37,934 nt of DNA, taken from positions 1 to 37,934 of the forward strand of contig JACDEL010000022.1 in NCBI GenBank assembly GCA_013816405.1, read 5' to 3'. The translations under genes were made by a program, and so were the position numbers. This document shows, piece by piece, positions 17,749-25,653 of this stretch. The number at the start of each line of letters is the position of its first letter. Position 1 is the first letter of the stretch. Origin of the DNA: Chloroflexota bacterium (GTDB lineage Bacteria > Chloroflexota > Limnocylindria > QHBO01). The notes under the pieces are model-generated. The model saw only the letters and a program-made list of their open reading frames with translations. It ran no database searches and had not been told where the DNA came from.

Positions 17749-18744
17749 ATGCCCACGAACTCGAACCGCACCTGCCTTGCGCGACTCCCCGGCGGTGAGC
17801 TGAAGGAGCTGAGCGCCAGGGAGCACGACACGATTGATAGCCTGCGGAAGAAGCCCGACCATGTCGTCTGGCTCGATATCGCGTCGCCCACAGCCGACGA
17901 CCTGAAGCTGCTCCACGACGAATTCTCCGTCCATCCGCTGGCCCTGGAGGACATCGAGAAGCGACGCCAGCGCCCGAAGCTCGATACGTACGCCGAGCAG
18001 CAGATCATCGTGACCTACGAGGTCCTCGAGCCATCAGAGCCCGATCAGCACTTCGAGCTCGGCGAGCTCCACCTCTTCGCGGGACCCGGCTACGTCGTCA
18101 GCGTCCGATGGCACGGCTCGCCCGCGATCGAGGAGGTCGAGGGGCGCTTCCGCGATCGTCCCGACGCGGTGGCCCGGACGCCGGGCTCACTCGTGTACGC
18201 CATCCTCGACGCCGCGGTGGACGGCTACTTTCCGCTGCTCGACCGACTCACCGATAAAATCGAGGATCTCGAGGAGCGAATCTTGGCGGGTGGGCGGAGC
18301 AACGACACCCTGCGCATCATCCTGGGCCTGAAGCGCAAGCTGCTCGAGCTGCGACGACACCTCTCGCCACAGCGGGACGTGGCCAACGCCGTCCTGCGCC
18401 GGGACCTGCCGCTGGTCGACGACACATCGGCTCCGTATTTCCAGGACCTGTACGACCACACCATCCGGGTGCTCGACCAGCTGGACCTGCAGCGCGACCT
18501 GCTCGCGTCGGCGCTCGAGGCAAACCTGTCGGTCACCAGCAACAACCTGAACGCGATCATGAAGCGCCTGACAGCGTTCACCGTGATCCTCATGGTCCCG
18601 ACCCTGATCGCAGGCGTCTACGGCATGAACTTCCACTTCATGCCCGAGCTGAGCTGGCCGCTCGGCTATCCCCTCGCGCTGGGGGTGATGCTGCTGGCCA
18701 TGGTCGGCTCGGCGCTCTTCTTCCGCGCCCGCGACTGGTTCTGA
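17749..18744 (+). CDS. corA: Magnesium/cobalt channel CorA
   Basis: A 331-residue divalent cation channel of the CorA/2-TM-GxN family, acting as a pentamer in the cytoplasmic membrane. The large N-terminal domain includes WLDIASPTADDL and HPLALEDIEKRRQRPK; a long coiled helix with DKIEDLEERIL follows. The two C-terminal helices carry the selectivity motif GMN (YGMNFHFMPE) near residue 290. The length is typical. The stop overlaps the ATG of the ABC ATPase by one base (TGATG), so it heads a four- or five-gene run. Confidence 0.94.
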   Translation: MPTNSNRTCLARLPGGELKELSAREHDTIDSLRKKPDHVVWLDIASPTADDLKLLHDEFSVHPLALEDIEKRRQRPKLDTYAEQQIIVTYEVLEPSEPDQHFELGELHLFAGPGYVVSVRWHGSPAIEEVEGRFRDRPDAVARTPGSLVYAILDAAVDGYFPLLDRLTDKIEDLEERILAGGRSNDTLRIILGLKRKLLELRRHLSPQRDVANAVLRRDLPLVDDTSAPYFQDLYDHTIRVLDQLDLQRDLLASALEANLSVTSNNLNAIMKRLTAFTVILMVPTLIAGVYGMNFHFMPELSWPLGYPLALGVMLLAMVGSALFFRARDWF

Positions 18745-19775
18745 TGGCTGCCTCGGGGGCTGCCACCCCCGCCATCGAGGCGATCGACCTGGTGCGCACC
18801 TACCAGACGCACACCGGCGTCCTGCGCCGCCGACCGATGACGGTCGAGGCGGTGCGCGGCATCAGCTTCGAGGTGAAGCCAGGCGAGCTGTTCGGCCTTC
18901 TGGGGCCGAATGGAGCCGGCAAGACGACCACGATCAAGATGCTGATCACCCTTCTGCTCCCGACCTCCGGGGCGGCCAGAGTGATGGGCTTCGATGTCGT
19001 GCACGACACGACCGCCGTTCGGCAGCGCATCGGTTACGTCTTCGGCGGTGATCGCGGACTCTATGACCGCGTGAGCGGCATCGACAACCTGCGCTACTTC
19101 GCCGAGCTGTACGGGGTCGAGCCGTCGGAGCAGAGACGGCGCATCGCTGCCCTCCTCGAGCTGGTCGGCCTGACCGGGCGCGAGAACGAGAAGGTGGAGG
19201 GATATAGCCGCGGCATGCGTCAACGGCTCCACATCGCGCGTGGGCTCCTCCACGATCCGGAGGTCATCTTCATGGACGAGCCTTCGATCGGCCTGGACCC
19301 GGTTGGAGCGCGTGAGCTGCGGCAGACCGTGAGGTCGCTCGTCGACGCCGGCAAGACCGTCCTCCTGACCACCCACTACATGTTCGAGGCCGATGCCCTC
19401 TGCGATCGGATCGCCGTGATCAACGCGGGCCGCATCGTTGCGCTCGGCTCTGGCGCGGACCTGAAGGACGCGATCGCCGAGCGGACGATCGTCGAGATCG
19501 AGACCTTCGGCGTGACCGACGAGGCGGTCGAGCGCCTGCGCCGGGACGATGACGTCAGCGCCGTCAACATGGAGGAGCGCGACCAGAGCCAGATCCTCCT
19601 GGTCCAGAGCGAGCGGGGCGCACACATCACCCAGCGTCTCCTGTCTCTGCTCGGCGACACGCGGGTCGGCAAGGTGGTCGCGCGCGAGCCGACCCTCGAG
19701 GACGCCTACGTTCACCTCATCGCCACCACCGGCCACGACGAGGCTCGAGCGGCGCGGGCCGCATCGGTTCAGTAG
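18744..19775 (+). CDS. ABC-2 type exporter, ATP-binding protein (DrrA-like)
   Basis: A 343-residue ABC ATPase. Walker A is GPNGAGKT with Lys60, the signature is the degenerate YSRGMRQR (154-161) in place of LSGGQ, Walker B is VIFMDEP with Glu179, and the H-loop is TTHYM. The family matches exporters of the drug and antibiotic (DrrA, CcmA-type) group with an extra C-terminal regulatory region of ~100 residues. It is followed by two related permeases, so the complete exporter is one ATPase with a heterodimeric membrane part. The substrate is not predictable from the sequence. Confidence 0.92.
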   Translation: MAASGAATPAIEAIDLVRTYQTHTGVLRRRPMTVEAVRGISFEVKPGELFGLLGPNGAGKTTTIKMLITLLLPTSGAARVMGFDVVHDTTAVRQRIGYVFGGDRGLYDRVSGIDNLRYFAELYGVEPSEQRRRIAALLELVGLTGRENEKVEGYSRGMRQRLHIARGLLHDPEVIFMDEPSIGLDPVGARELRQTVRSLVDAGKTVLLTTHYMFEADALCDRIAVINAGRIVALGSGADLKDAIAERTIVEIETFGVTDEAVERLRRDDDVSAVNMEERDQSQILLVQSERGAHITQRLLSLLGDTRVGKVVAREPTLEDAYVHLIATTGHDEARAARAASVQ

Positions 19776-19785
19776 GTTGGACGCC

Positions 19786-20574
19786 ATGACTCCGGGGAGA
19801 ACGGTGCGATTGATCTGGTTCGTCACCTGGTTCAACGTGCGGATCCTGCTGGCCAGCGAATTCTTCATTCTGACCACCTTCATTGCGCCACTCATCTTCG
19901 CCACCCTCGCCTTCTTCCTGTTCCGGTCAGGCGGCGGCACGGCCGGGCAGACGCTTCTCTATGTCGCCCTCGGCGCAGGCATGATGGGCGTCTGGAGCAC
20001 GACCCTGTTCGGCTGCGGAGGTGCGATCGCCTGGCAGCGCTGGGAGGGGACGCTGGAACTTCTTGTGAATGCTCCCTCCCGCTATGACTACATCCTGGTC
20101 GGCCAGACCCTCGGCGCCGTGGTATTCGGCTTCTATGGAATCCTGGCAACGCTCGCGTGGGGCGTCCTCCTATTCGGGATGCCGATCGAGGCGACGTATC
20201 CCCTCATCCTGCCGCTGTCCCTGCTGGCGGCGATCGTGTCGCTGGGATCGCTCGGCATGCTGATCGCCACCACCTTCGTCCTGTACCGGCACGCCAACGC
20301 GCTCGGCAACCTGCTCGAGTACCCGATCTGGCTCATCACCGGCCTCCTCGTGCCGGTCGCCACGCTCCCGTGGTGGGTTCATCCGATCAGCTGGCTACTG
20401 GCACCGACGTGGGGGATGGAAGCGATCCGCGGGGCGACGATCGGAGCGGCGCCGCCCACCCTGGCCATCGCGATGTGCTTCGTCTTGGCCGTCGTCTACT
20501 ACATCGCGGCGCGGGTCACGCTGGTCTTCGTGCTGGCGAAGGCCCGACGCGACGCCACGCTGTCGCTGCAGTGA
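19786..20574 (+). CDS. ABC-2 type transporter permease 1
   Basis: A 262-residue membrane protein with six helices typical of ABC-2 permeases (for example LLASEFFILTTFIAPLIFATLAFFLF and the late MCFVLAVVYYIAARVTLVFVLA). The family phrase AIAWQRWEGTLELLVNAPSRYDYILVGQTLG is clear. I use the ATG at 19786, ten bases after the ATPase stop. There is no Shine-Dalgarno, and a TAGGTT hexamer lies 7 nt before it. Its last codons overlap the start of the second permease (GTGA). Confidence 0.88.
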   Translation: MTPGRTVRLIWFVTWFNVRILLASEFFILTTFIAPLIFATLAFFLFRSGGGTAGQTLLYVALGAGMMGVWSTTLFGCGGAIAWQRWEGTLELLVNAPSRYDYILVGQTLGAVVFGFYGILATLAWGVLLFGMPIEATYPLILPLSLLAAIVSLGSLGMLIATTFVLYRHANALGNLLEYPIWLITGLLVPVATLPWWVHPISWLLAPTWGMEAIRGATIGAAPPTLAIAMCFVLAVVYYIAARVTLVFVLAKARRDATLSLQ

Positions 20575-21404
20575 CGGCGCTGACGGCGCCGCCCACGCGG
20601 ATCGCGCCCAACACGCTCCGGGCCGCCTGGCGGGTCTTCTGGTATGGCGGGCGGATGAGCTACGGGATGCTCTTCAACTGGGCCCGACCGTCGATCTACA
20701 TCCCCACCCTGATCGGGGGCCCGACGTTCCAGCTCTTCTTCTTCGCCGCGCTGGGCTCCTATGCCACCGACCGGTCGCCCGCGTACTTCGCGATCGGGAA
20801 CGCGGTGCAGGTATCGGCACTGGCAGGCGTGTTCGGCATGACCATGGCGATCGCGAACGAGCGCTGGTTCGGGACGCTCCCCGCCCTGCTGGCGACGCCC
20901 GCGAACCGAGTCGCGGTCTTCGCCGGCCGCTTCATGCCGTTCATCGTGAATGGCCTGCTGGTGTCGCTCTATGCCTTTGGATTGGGGGTCGTTTTCCTTG
21001 GCGTTCGTCTCGCGCCCGGCTCGATCGCGGTGGCCGCCCTGGCATTGCTCGTGACCGTCTTCTCCTGCACCGCCATCGGTGCGCTCCAGGGCGCAATCTC
21101 GCTCCGTCTGCGCGATGGCCTGTTCGGCGCAAACCTCGTGACCATGGCGATTCTCCTCTTCTGCGGCGTGAACATTCCGCTGCATGAACTGCCCGGGTGG
21201 ATGCAGGTGGTCGGCAACATCCTGCCCTTCACCCACGGCGTCGAGGCCGTCCGCCAGGCCGCCGATGGCGCGGGATTCCGCCAGGTCGGCTGGCTGATCG
21301 GGGTCGAGGCGCTGGTCGGCATTGCCTACGCCGTGCTCGCCTTTGCGCTCTTCGTCCTTCTGGAGCGTTCGGCGCGTCGCCATGCCACCCTGGACGTCCG
21401 GTAG
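20571..21404 (+). CDS. ABC-2 type transporter permease 2
   Basis: A 277-residue permease, homologous in layout to the one before it: six helices with an EERWFGTLPALLATPANR-like loop (IANERWFGTLPALLATPANRV) and a terminal HGVEAVRQAA region. It starts with GTG at 20571, overlapping the previous stop by four bases. The two permeases differ enough to suggest an obligate heterodimer rather than a recent duplication. Coupled translation of both with the ATPase supports one exporter complex. Confidence 0.88.
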   Translation: MTALTAPPTRIAPNTLRAAWRVFWYGGRMSYGMLFNWARPSIYIPTLIGGPTFQLFFFAALGSYATDRSPAYFAIGNAVQVSALAGVFGMTMAIANERWFGTLPALLATPANRVAVFAGRFMPFIVNGLLVSLYAFGLGVVFLGVRLAPGSIAVAALALLVTVFSCTAIGALQGAISLRLRDGLFGANLVTMAILLFCGVNIPLHELPGWMQVVGNILPFTHGVEAVRQAADGAGFRQVGWLIGVEALVGIAYAVLAFALFVLLERSARRHATLDVR

Positions 21405-21414
21405 CCTCGCGGCC

Positions 21415-22428
21415 GTGACGTTCCGAAGGCTCGCTCTCGGCCTCCTCGGGGTGCTGCTCCTAACCGTAGTGGCTTACACCGGCTATGTGGGTTACGAGGG
21501 CTCGCACCAGCTGGTCGAGGGGGGTGGCGGCAACCCGGACTGCCGGACCCCCGATGAGCTGTTCGGCTGGACCTACGAGGCCATCAACTACGGCAGTGCC
21601 GATGACGCGCTCCTGGCCTCACGCAACGCCGATCAGAAGCACTGCACGTACACCGGCACCGTAGCTGGCGACGAGGTCGTGACGGACGACGGGATCCGCA
21701 TCGCCGGCTGGTATGTCCCCGCGGCCGATGGCGCCGGCCCGACCGCGCCGACGGTGGTGCTGGTGCATGGCTTCGGGGCAAACAAGTCGAGCATCCTCGA
21801 GTACGGCGAGGCGCTGCACGACGCCTTCAACCTCGTGGCCTTCGACCTGCGCAACACGCAGCGCAGCAGCGGCAACCAGACAGCGGGCGGCGTCCTCGAG
21901 CAGAAGGATCTGCGCGCCATCATCGACTGGCTGGAGCGCACGAAGCATCCGAGCCATATCGGCGTGCGCGGGAATTCGCTCGGGGCGGCCACGGCCGTGG
22001 CGGAGTCGCGCGACGACCCACGGGTCGAGGCGCTGGCGCTCGACTCGATGCACACCCGCATGCGCTACCAGGTCGAGCAGCGACTGCAGCACGCGGGCCA
22101 CCCGGCGTACCCGGGCACCTGGGCGGTCTTCCTGGGCGCGAGGATCCGCACCGGCGTCGATCTCGGCTCGGTGGACGCCCAGGACGCGATCCCCGACCTG
22201 ACTCGGCTCCCGGTCCTGCTCTCGCACGGGACCGGCGACACCGAGGACCTGCCGGAGCGGACACAGGCCTTCTACGAGGACGCCCTCGCGGCCGGGGTTC
22301 AGATCGAGCTGCACTGGTGCGAGGGAGCGGGCCACAATGCCCCCGCCGGCATGCCGGTGTGGGTGTGCCGCGACGACTTCGCGGCATGGATGCTGGACTT
22401 CTTCAGCCGCAACCTCGTGGACGCCTAA
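21415..22428 (+). CDS. Membrane-anchored alpha/beta hydrolase
   Basis: A 337-residue protein with one N-terminal hydrophobic helix (about 7-22) and an alpha/beta-hydrolase domain expected outside the membrane. The likely triad is Ser188 in the nucleophile elbow GNSLG, Asp275 (HGTGDTED) and His307 (EGAGHNAP). The oxyanion strand VVLVHGFGANKSS precedes it. Such proteins (BAAT/Bem46-like) act on esters or peptides; the substrate is unknown. The GTG at 21415 is ten bases after the permease stop, with a TAGCCT hexamer 7 nt upstream and no Shine-Dalgarno, so it may be both in the operon and separately transcribed. Confidence 0.85.
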   Translation: MTFRRLALGLLGVLLLTVVAYTGYVGYEGSHQLVEGGGGNPDCRTPDELFGWTYEAINYGSADDALLASRNADQKHCTYTGTVAGDEVVTDDGIRIAGWYVPAADGAGPTAPTVVLVHGFGANKSSILEYGEALHDAFNLVAFDLRNTQRSSGNQTAGGVLEQKDLRAIIDWLERTKHPSHIGVRGNSLGAATAVAESRDDPRVEALALDSMHTRMRYQVEQRLQHAGHPAYPGTWAVFLGARIRTGVDLGSVDAQDAIPDLTRLPVLLSHGTGDTEDLPERTQAFYEDALAAGVQIELHWCEGAGHNAPAGMPVWVCRDDFAAWMLDFFSRNLVDA

Positions 22429-22442
22429 CGGCGCACAGGCCC

Positions 22443-22463
22443 TCGTCCGCCGCCTCCGGACGA
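22443..22463. terminator. Hairpin between convergent genes
   Basis: A perfect 7-bp inverted repeat, TCGTCCG (22443-22449) and CGGACGA (22457-22463), with a 7-nt loop, fills the short gap between the convergent hydrolase and ureohydrolase genes. It could end transcription from both sides. No U-run is present, which is usual in GC-rich genomes. Confidence 0.5.
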
Positions 22464-23387
22464 TCAGCGGTTGCGGTCGAGGCCGGCAAGCAGGCGCATC
22501 ACCATGCGCACCACCACGAGCGCCGACAGGCCGTTCACGTCGAGTGCGGGCACGAGCTCGGTAAAAGCCGCACCGACAACATGGCATCGTGCCGCGGCGC
22601 CACCCATAAGGTCGCCCACCTCGTCGTAGGACAGGCCGCCAGGCGAGATGGCGCTCACCGCAGGGGCGACCGAGGGGTCGAGCCCATCGAGGTCAACGAC
22701 GATGAAGAGAGAGGCGCCCTGAGGCACCTGCTCCAGGACCCGCGGCACTCCGCCTTCTCGAAGCTCGCGGGCGGTGATGAGCACGTTGCCGGCGGCTCGG
22801 GCAGCGGCCACGTCCGCGGGGCGGGCGCTCCCGACGCCGCGAAGGCCAACCTGCACGATCCGCTCAACATGGTCCATCTCCGACGCTCGCCGCATCGGCG
22901 ACGAGTAGCCATCCCGAACGCCGGCGACTTCGTCGCGAAAGTCGAGGTGTGCATCGACCTGCAGGATGGTGAGTGGCGCCCCGCCGGCGTAGGCGCGCAG
23001 GACCGGGATCGGGACGGAGTCGTCGCCGCCCAGCACGATCGGGATAGCGGCCGTTGCCAACAGCGATCGGACTGCTACCTCGGCACGCGCGGCGTTGCCT
23101 GGCCCGTCGTCGGGGGTGCCGTTCACGTCGCCGGCATCCACCACGCGCAGCGGCGGCGAAACGACCAGCATCGGCGCGTCGAGGTCGAAGTCGTGGTGAT
23201 CGGCGAAGTTGGCAAGCCGCCGGGAGCGAGCACGGATCGCATCGGGGGCGTCGGCACAGCCGGCGGTGTGGCCAGGCGATGGATACGGGACGCCGAACGG
23301 GATCCCCAGGATCGCCACCCCGGGATGCTCGTCGCCCGGCTGCGCGGCGTCTATCGCCGGCAGGCCAAGGAAGGTCGCGTCGCTCAC
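22464..23387 (-). CDS. Ureohydrolase (arginase/agmatinase superfamily)
   Basis: A 307-residue member of the arginase superfamily, dinuclear Mn enzymes that hydrolyse guanidino groups. Visible metal-binding motifs are DAHLD (Asp145, His147, Asp149) and DLDGLDP (Asp232, Asp234). The first motif reads GGDDS (Asp122-Asp123) where arginases and most agmatinases have GGDHS, so one metal ligand is Asp instead of His. The HGT loop of agmatinase is replaced by DGYSSPMRRASEM. From memory this is a recognisable subgroup often annotated as agmatinase; its substrate is uncertain. The start is a GTG that overlaps the fur stop by four bases, so the two genes are translated together. Confidence 0.85.
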   Translation of the reverse strand: MSDATFLGLPAIDAAQPGDEHPGVAILGIPFGVPYPSPGHTAGCADAPDAIRARSRRLANFADHHDFDLDAPMLVVSPPLRVVDAGDVNGTPDDGPGNAARAEVAVRSLLATAAIPIVLGGDDSVPIPVLRAYAGGAPLTILQVDAHLDFRDEVAGVRDGYSSPMRRASEMDHVERIVQVGLRGVGSARPADVAAARAAGNVLITARELREGGVPRVLEQVPQGASLFIVVDLDGLDPSVAPAVSAISPGGLSYDEVGDLMGGAAARCHVVGAAFTELVPALDVNGLSALVVVRMVMRLLAGLDRNR

Positions 23388-23842
23388 GTGACCGCCGCGG
23401 CGGTCGCGCAGTCGGCACAGCGGCCGACCACGGTGACGTGCGAGAGATCGACCTCGAAGCCGTCCGAGGAGCGCAGGCCCTCGACGATCGTCCGGGCGGC
23501 GCCGGCTCGAATCTCCCAGCGCCCGCCGCAGGTGGCGCAGTGCAGGTGGCCATGCAGGCCCTCCGGCCCGACGTGAAACTCCTCGCGCCCATCGGCACCA
23601 TGCCCGTGCTGAACGAGGCCGAGCTCCTCGAGCACGTCGAGCGTGCGATAGACGGTCGACGGGATCGTGGCCGGATCGATCGCCCGACAGCGTTCAATCA
23701 GCTCCGCCCCGGTGACGTGCCCGTCGCTGCTCGCCAGCGCCTCGACCACGGCCCGTCGCTGCGGGGTCCAGCGCAACCCACGCTCGCGGAGGCGTTGTCG
23801 GGCGCTGGCCCAGGGCTCGGGAAGGGGCGTGGAGCTCGGCAT
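23384..23842 (-). CDS. Fur family metal-responsive regulator
   Basis: A 152-residue repressor. The winged helix includes TPQRRAVVEALASSDGHVTGAEL and STVYRTLDVLEELGLV. The metal-binding dimer domain has EGLHGHLHCATCGGRWEI with the first CxxC and GRCADCATA with the second, the structural zinc pair. Which metal or oxidant it senses (Fe, Zn, Mn, peroxide) is not clear from the residues. I chose the ATG at 23842 because the helix-turn-helix starts about 20 residues later. A palindrome and TAATACT lie directly upstream, suggesting autoregulation. It is the first gene of a two-gene unit with the ureohydrolase. Confidence 0.9.
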   Translation of the reverse strand: MPSSTPLPEPWASARQRLRERGLRWTPQRRAVVEALASSDGHVTGAELIERCRAIDPATIPSTVYRTLDVLEELGLVQHGHGADGREEFHVGPEGLHGHLHCATCGGRWEIRAGAARTIVEGLRSSDGFEVDLSHVTVVGRCADCATAAAVT

Positions 23843-23843
23843 C

Positions 23844-23861
23844 GGCACAGTATTATCTGCC
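23844..23861. promoter_or_regulatory. Putative Fur-family operator over divergent promoters
   Basis: An imperfect 18-bp palindrome with outer arms GGCA and TGCC and an AT-rich centre (GTATTAT). It contains a TATTAT -10-like box for the plus-strand DUF6220 gene and, on the minus strand, TAATACT just before the fur ATG. Its place over both promoters makes it the best candidate binding site for the regulator encoded next to it. Confidence 0.5.
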
Positions 23862-23905
23862 GGCGTTCCGCGAGACCCCGATCGTTGGCTAGAGGGTGGT
23901 TCGAG

Positions 23906-24295
23906 ATGGTGTCCGGCGCTCGATACGTCTATCTCGCGCTGGTCTGGATCTACCTTGCCGGGATTCTGGTCCAGGTCTTCCTGGCGGGAATCGGCCTGTT
24001 CGGCGCCGCGAAGGATTTCGAGCCGCACGTCGGCCTGGGCTGGATCCTCCACCTCGTGCCGGTCCTGCTGCTGATCGTCGCGGGCGTGGCCAGGGTCGGA
24101 TCGCGCCTGATCTGGTGGACCGTCGCGCTGCTGGGGGTGCAGTTCATTCAGCCGATCCTGGCCACGCTGCGAAATGACATGCCGTTGGTGGCGGCCTTCC
24201 ACCCGGTCTTGGCCTTGGTCGTCTTCTGGCTCGCCCTGACCATCGGCCTCAAGGCCTGGCGGCTGATTCGGGAGTCGGCTGAATCAGCGGCCTAG
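23906..24295 (+). CDS. DUF6220-like four-helix membrane protein
   Basis: A 129-residue membrane protein with four helices. Its opening (YVYLALVWIYLAGILVQVFLAG) and GWILHLVPVLLLI match what I know of the DUF6220 family, which has no assigned function. The ATG at 23906 follows a purine-rich GAGGGTGG. Divergent from fur and followed 20 bp later by a DUF2269 gene, it probably shares a transcript with it. If the palindrome upstream is the Fur operator, this pair would respond to the same signal. Confidence 0.75.
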   Translation: MVSGARYVYLALVWIYLAGILVQVFLAGIGLFGAAKDFEPHVGLGWILHLVPVLLLIVAGVARVGSRLIWWTVALLGVQFIQPILATLRNDMPLVAAFHPVLALVVFWLALTIGLKAWRLIRESAESAA

Positions 24296-24315
24296 CAGAA
24301 CAACAGGAGGGGCCG

Positions 24316-24807
24316 ATGGACTGGCAGCCCTGGCTCGTCTTCGCGCACATCCTCGGCGCCTTCACGTTCGTCATGGCGCACGGCGTCTCGATCTTCGCGG
24401 CATTCCGCCTTCGCGGCGAGCGCGATGAGGCTCGCATCGCGGCGCTCCTCGACCTGTCGAAATCGGCCGTCACGATCGCGGCGATCTCCGTCGCCTTCCT
24501 GCTGCTCACCGGCATCGCGGCCGGCTTCGCCGGCGACTACTGGGGGAAGCGCTGGATATGGGCGTCGATCGCGATCCTGGTCCTGCTGTGGGGCTACATG
24601 GGCTTCCGCGGCACCAAGTACCACGACGCGGTGCGCCACGCGGTCGGAAGCATCGGCATCTACGACCACAAGGCCACCGAGCCGCCGCCGGCAGATCCGG
24701 CGGCGCTGGCTGCGTTGCAGGCTTCGTCGCGAGCCCTGGAGCTCGCGGCCGTCGGAGGCATCGGCCTGGTGGTGATCCTCTGGCTGATGGTCTTCAAGCC
24801 GTTCTAG
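24316..24807 (+). CDS. DUF2269-like integral membrane protein
   Basis: A 163-residue membrane protein with four helices (about 6-28, 50-70, 80-97 and 140-159) and the N-terminal phrase WLVFAHILGAFTFVMAHGV, whose two His residues are typical of DUF2269 proteins. The function of the family is unknown; His residues in helices would allow heme or metal binding but this is not shown. The ATG has a strong AGGAGGGG site. Between the third and fourth helices is a ~40-residue polar loop. Confidence 0.75.
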   Translation: MDWQPWLVFAHILGAFTFVMAHGVSIFAAFRLRGERDEARIAALLDLSKSAVTIAAISVAFLLLTGIAAGFAGDYWGKRWIWASIAILVLLWGYMGFRGTKYHDAVRHAVGSIGIYDHKATEPPPADPAALAALQASSRALELAAVGGIGLVVILWLMVFKPF

Positions 24808-24817
24808 GTGTCGGCCG

Positions 24818-25255
24818 CTACATCGCGGCCGCCGCCACCGAGCCCGTCTCGAGCAGCTCCTTCAGGCCGGCGAAAATCGTCTCCCAGCCACCACTCGTGT
24901 AGGCAATCGTCGCCGGACCTCGGCCTGTGTGACTGACGGTCAGCCAGCATCGGTCCCCAATGGGGGTGATCTCGAACTCGATGCGCGACGGCGCTTCGGC
25001 CGCCGGCTCGGGTTCATGGACCACGTGGAAGGTATGGACCGGCCGGCGCGGCGGATCGATCTCCAGGATCTCACCCTCCAGGTACACATCCCCGTCCTCG
25101 GACTGGCTCACCCAGCGCGAGCCAACCTTCCAGTCCGAAACGCTGAGGGCTCCGTACCAGTATTTGCGGGTCTCCTGCAGATCGGTTAGTGCCTTCCACA
25201 ACCGCTCGGGTGTGGTGGCGATCTCGACCTGGTAGACGTTGTCCGGTGCGGCCAT
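24818..25255 (-). CDS. SRPBCC (AHSA1-like) domain protein
   Basis: A 145-residue protein of the START/Bet v1-like SRPBCC fold, activator-of-Hsp90-type. The family pattern is visible in EIATTPERLWKALTD, the W-x-x-G-S-x-W (SDWKVGSRWV) strand, EGEILEIDPPRRPVHTF and the terminal GGWETIFAGLKELLETG. Such proteins bind hydrophobic ligands, but no ligand is known here. The ATG at 25255 has AAGGAGG upstream. It is the last gene of an apparent three-gene unit that starts with the ArsR-SRPBCC regulator, whose own SRPBCC domain is clearly related to it. Confidence 0.85.
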   Translation of the reverse strand: MAAPDNVYQVEIATTPERLWKALTDLQETRKYWYGALSVSDWKVGSRWVSQSEDGDVYLEGEILEIDPPRRPVHTFHVVHEPEPAAEAPSRIEFEITPIGDRCWLTVSHTGRGPATIAYTSGGWETIFAGLKELLETGSVAAAAM

Positions 25256-25272
25256 GCCTGCCTCCTTCGTGA

Positions 25273-25653
25273 TCAGGTGCGGATGAGTCGCTGCGGCGGC
25301 TTTGCGTTGATGCGTCTCAGCTCGCCTCGCGCCCCCAGGTCGAGCTTCATGGCCATGGCGTACCAGCCCGCCGAGAGTGAGGGATCCCATTCCCTGGCCT
25401 TCCGCAGCTGGGTCGTCATCGCGTCGAGATAGGCGTTGAGGGTGATCCCGGGCTCGGTGGCCGGCACGATGGCGAGGACCGTGCGACGGGCCAACGCATA
25501 CGTGTCGCTCGCGATGCGCGTCGTCTTCTTGCTCGGGTCGGGGTTGCGGAGCTGGATCTGATCGCCGGCGGTCGTGGTCGTCGAACCGATTCCGACGGCG
25601 TGGCGTACATCAGCGAACCAGGGGTCGTGAGGAGCTCGCCGGTCTCCAGCCAC
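25273..25653 (-). CDS. DUF6958-like small protein, start uncertain
   Basis: A frame of 126 residues whose conserved part begins about residue 31 (DQIQLRNPDP) and ends with WYAMAMKLDLGARGELRR...PPQRLIRT. This resembles proteins called DUF6958, which look like small winged-helix domains of unknown role. The only start before the conserved region is a GTG at 25653 that lies inside the upstream ArsR-SRPBCC gene in another phase. There is no ATG, GTG or TTG closer to the conserved N-terminus. Either the genes really overlap by more than 200 bases, or a small indel has removed the usual stop and start. It lies 17 bp before the next SRPBCC gene. Confidence 0.6.
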   Translation of the reverse strand: MAGDRRAPHDPWFADVRHAVGIGSTTTTAGDQIQLRNPDPSKKTTRIASDTYALARRTVLAIVPATEPGITLNAYLDAMTTQLRKAREWDPSLSAGWYAMAMKLDLGARGELRRINAKPPQRLIRT

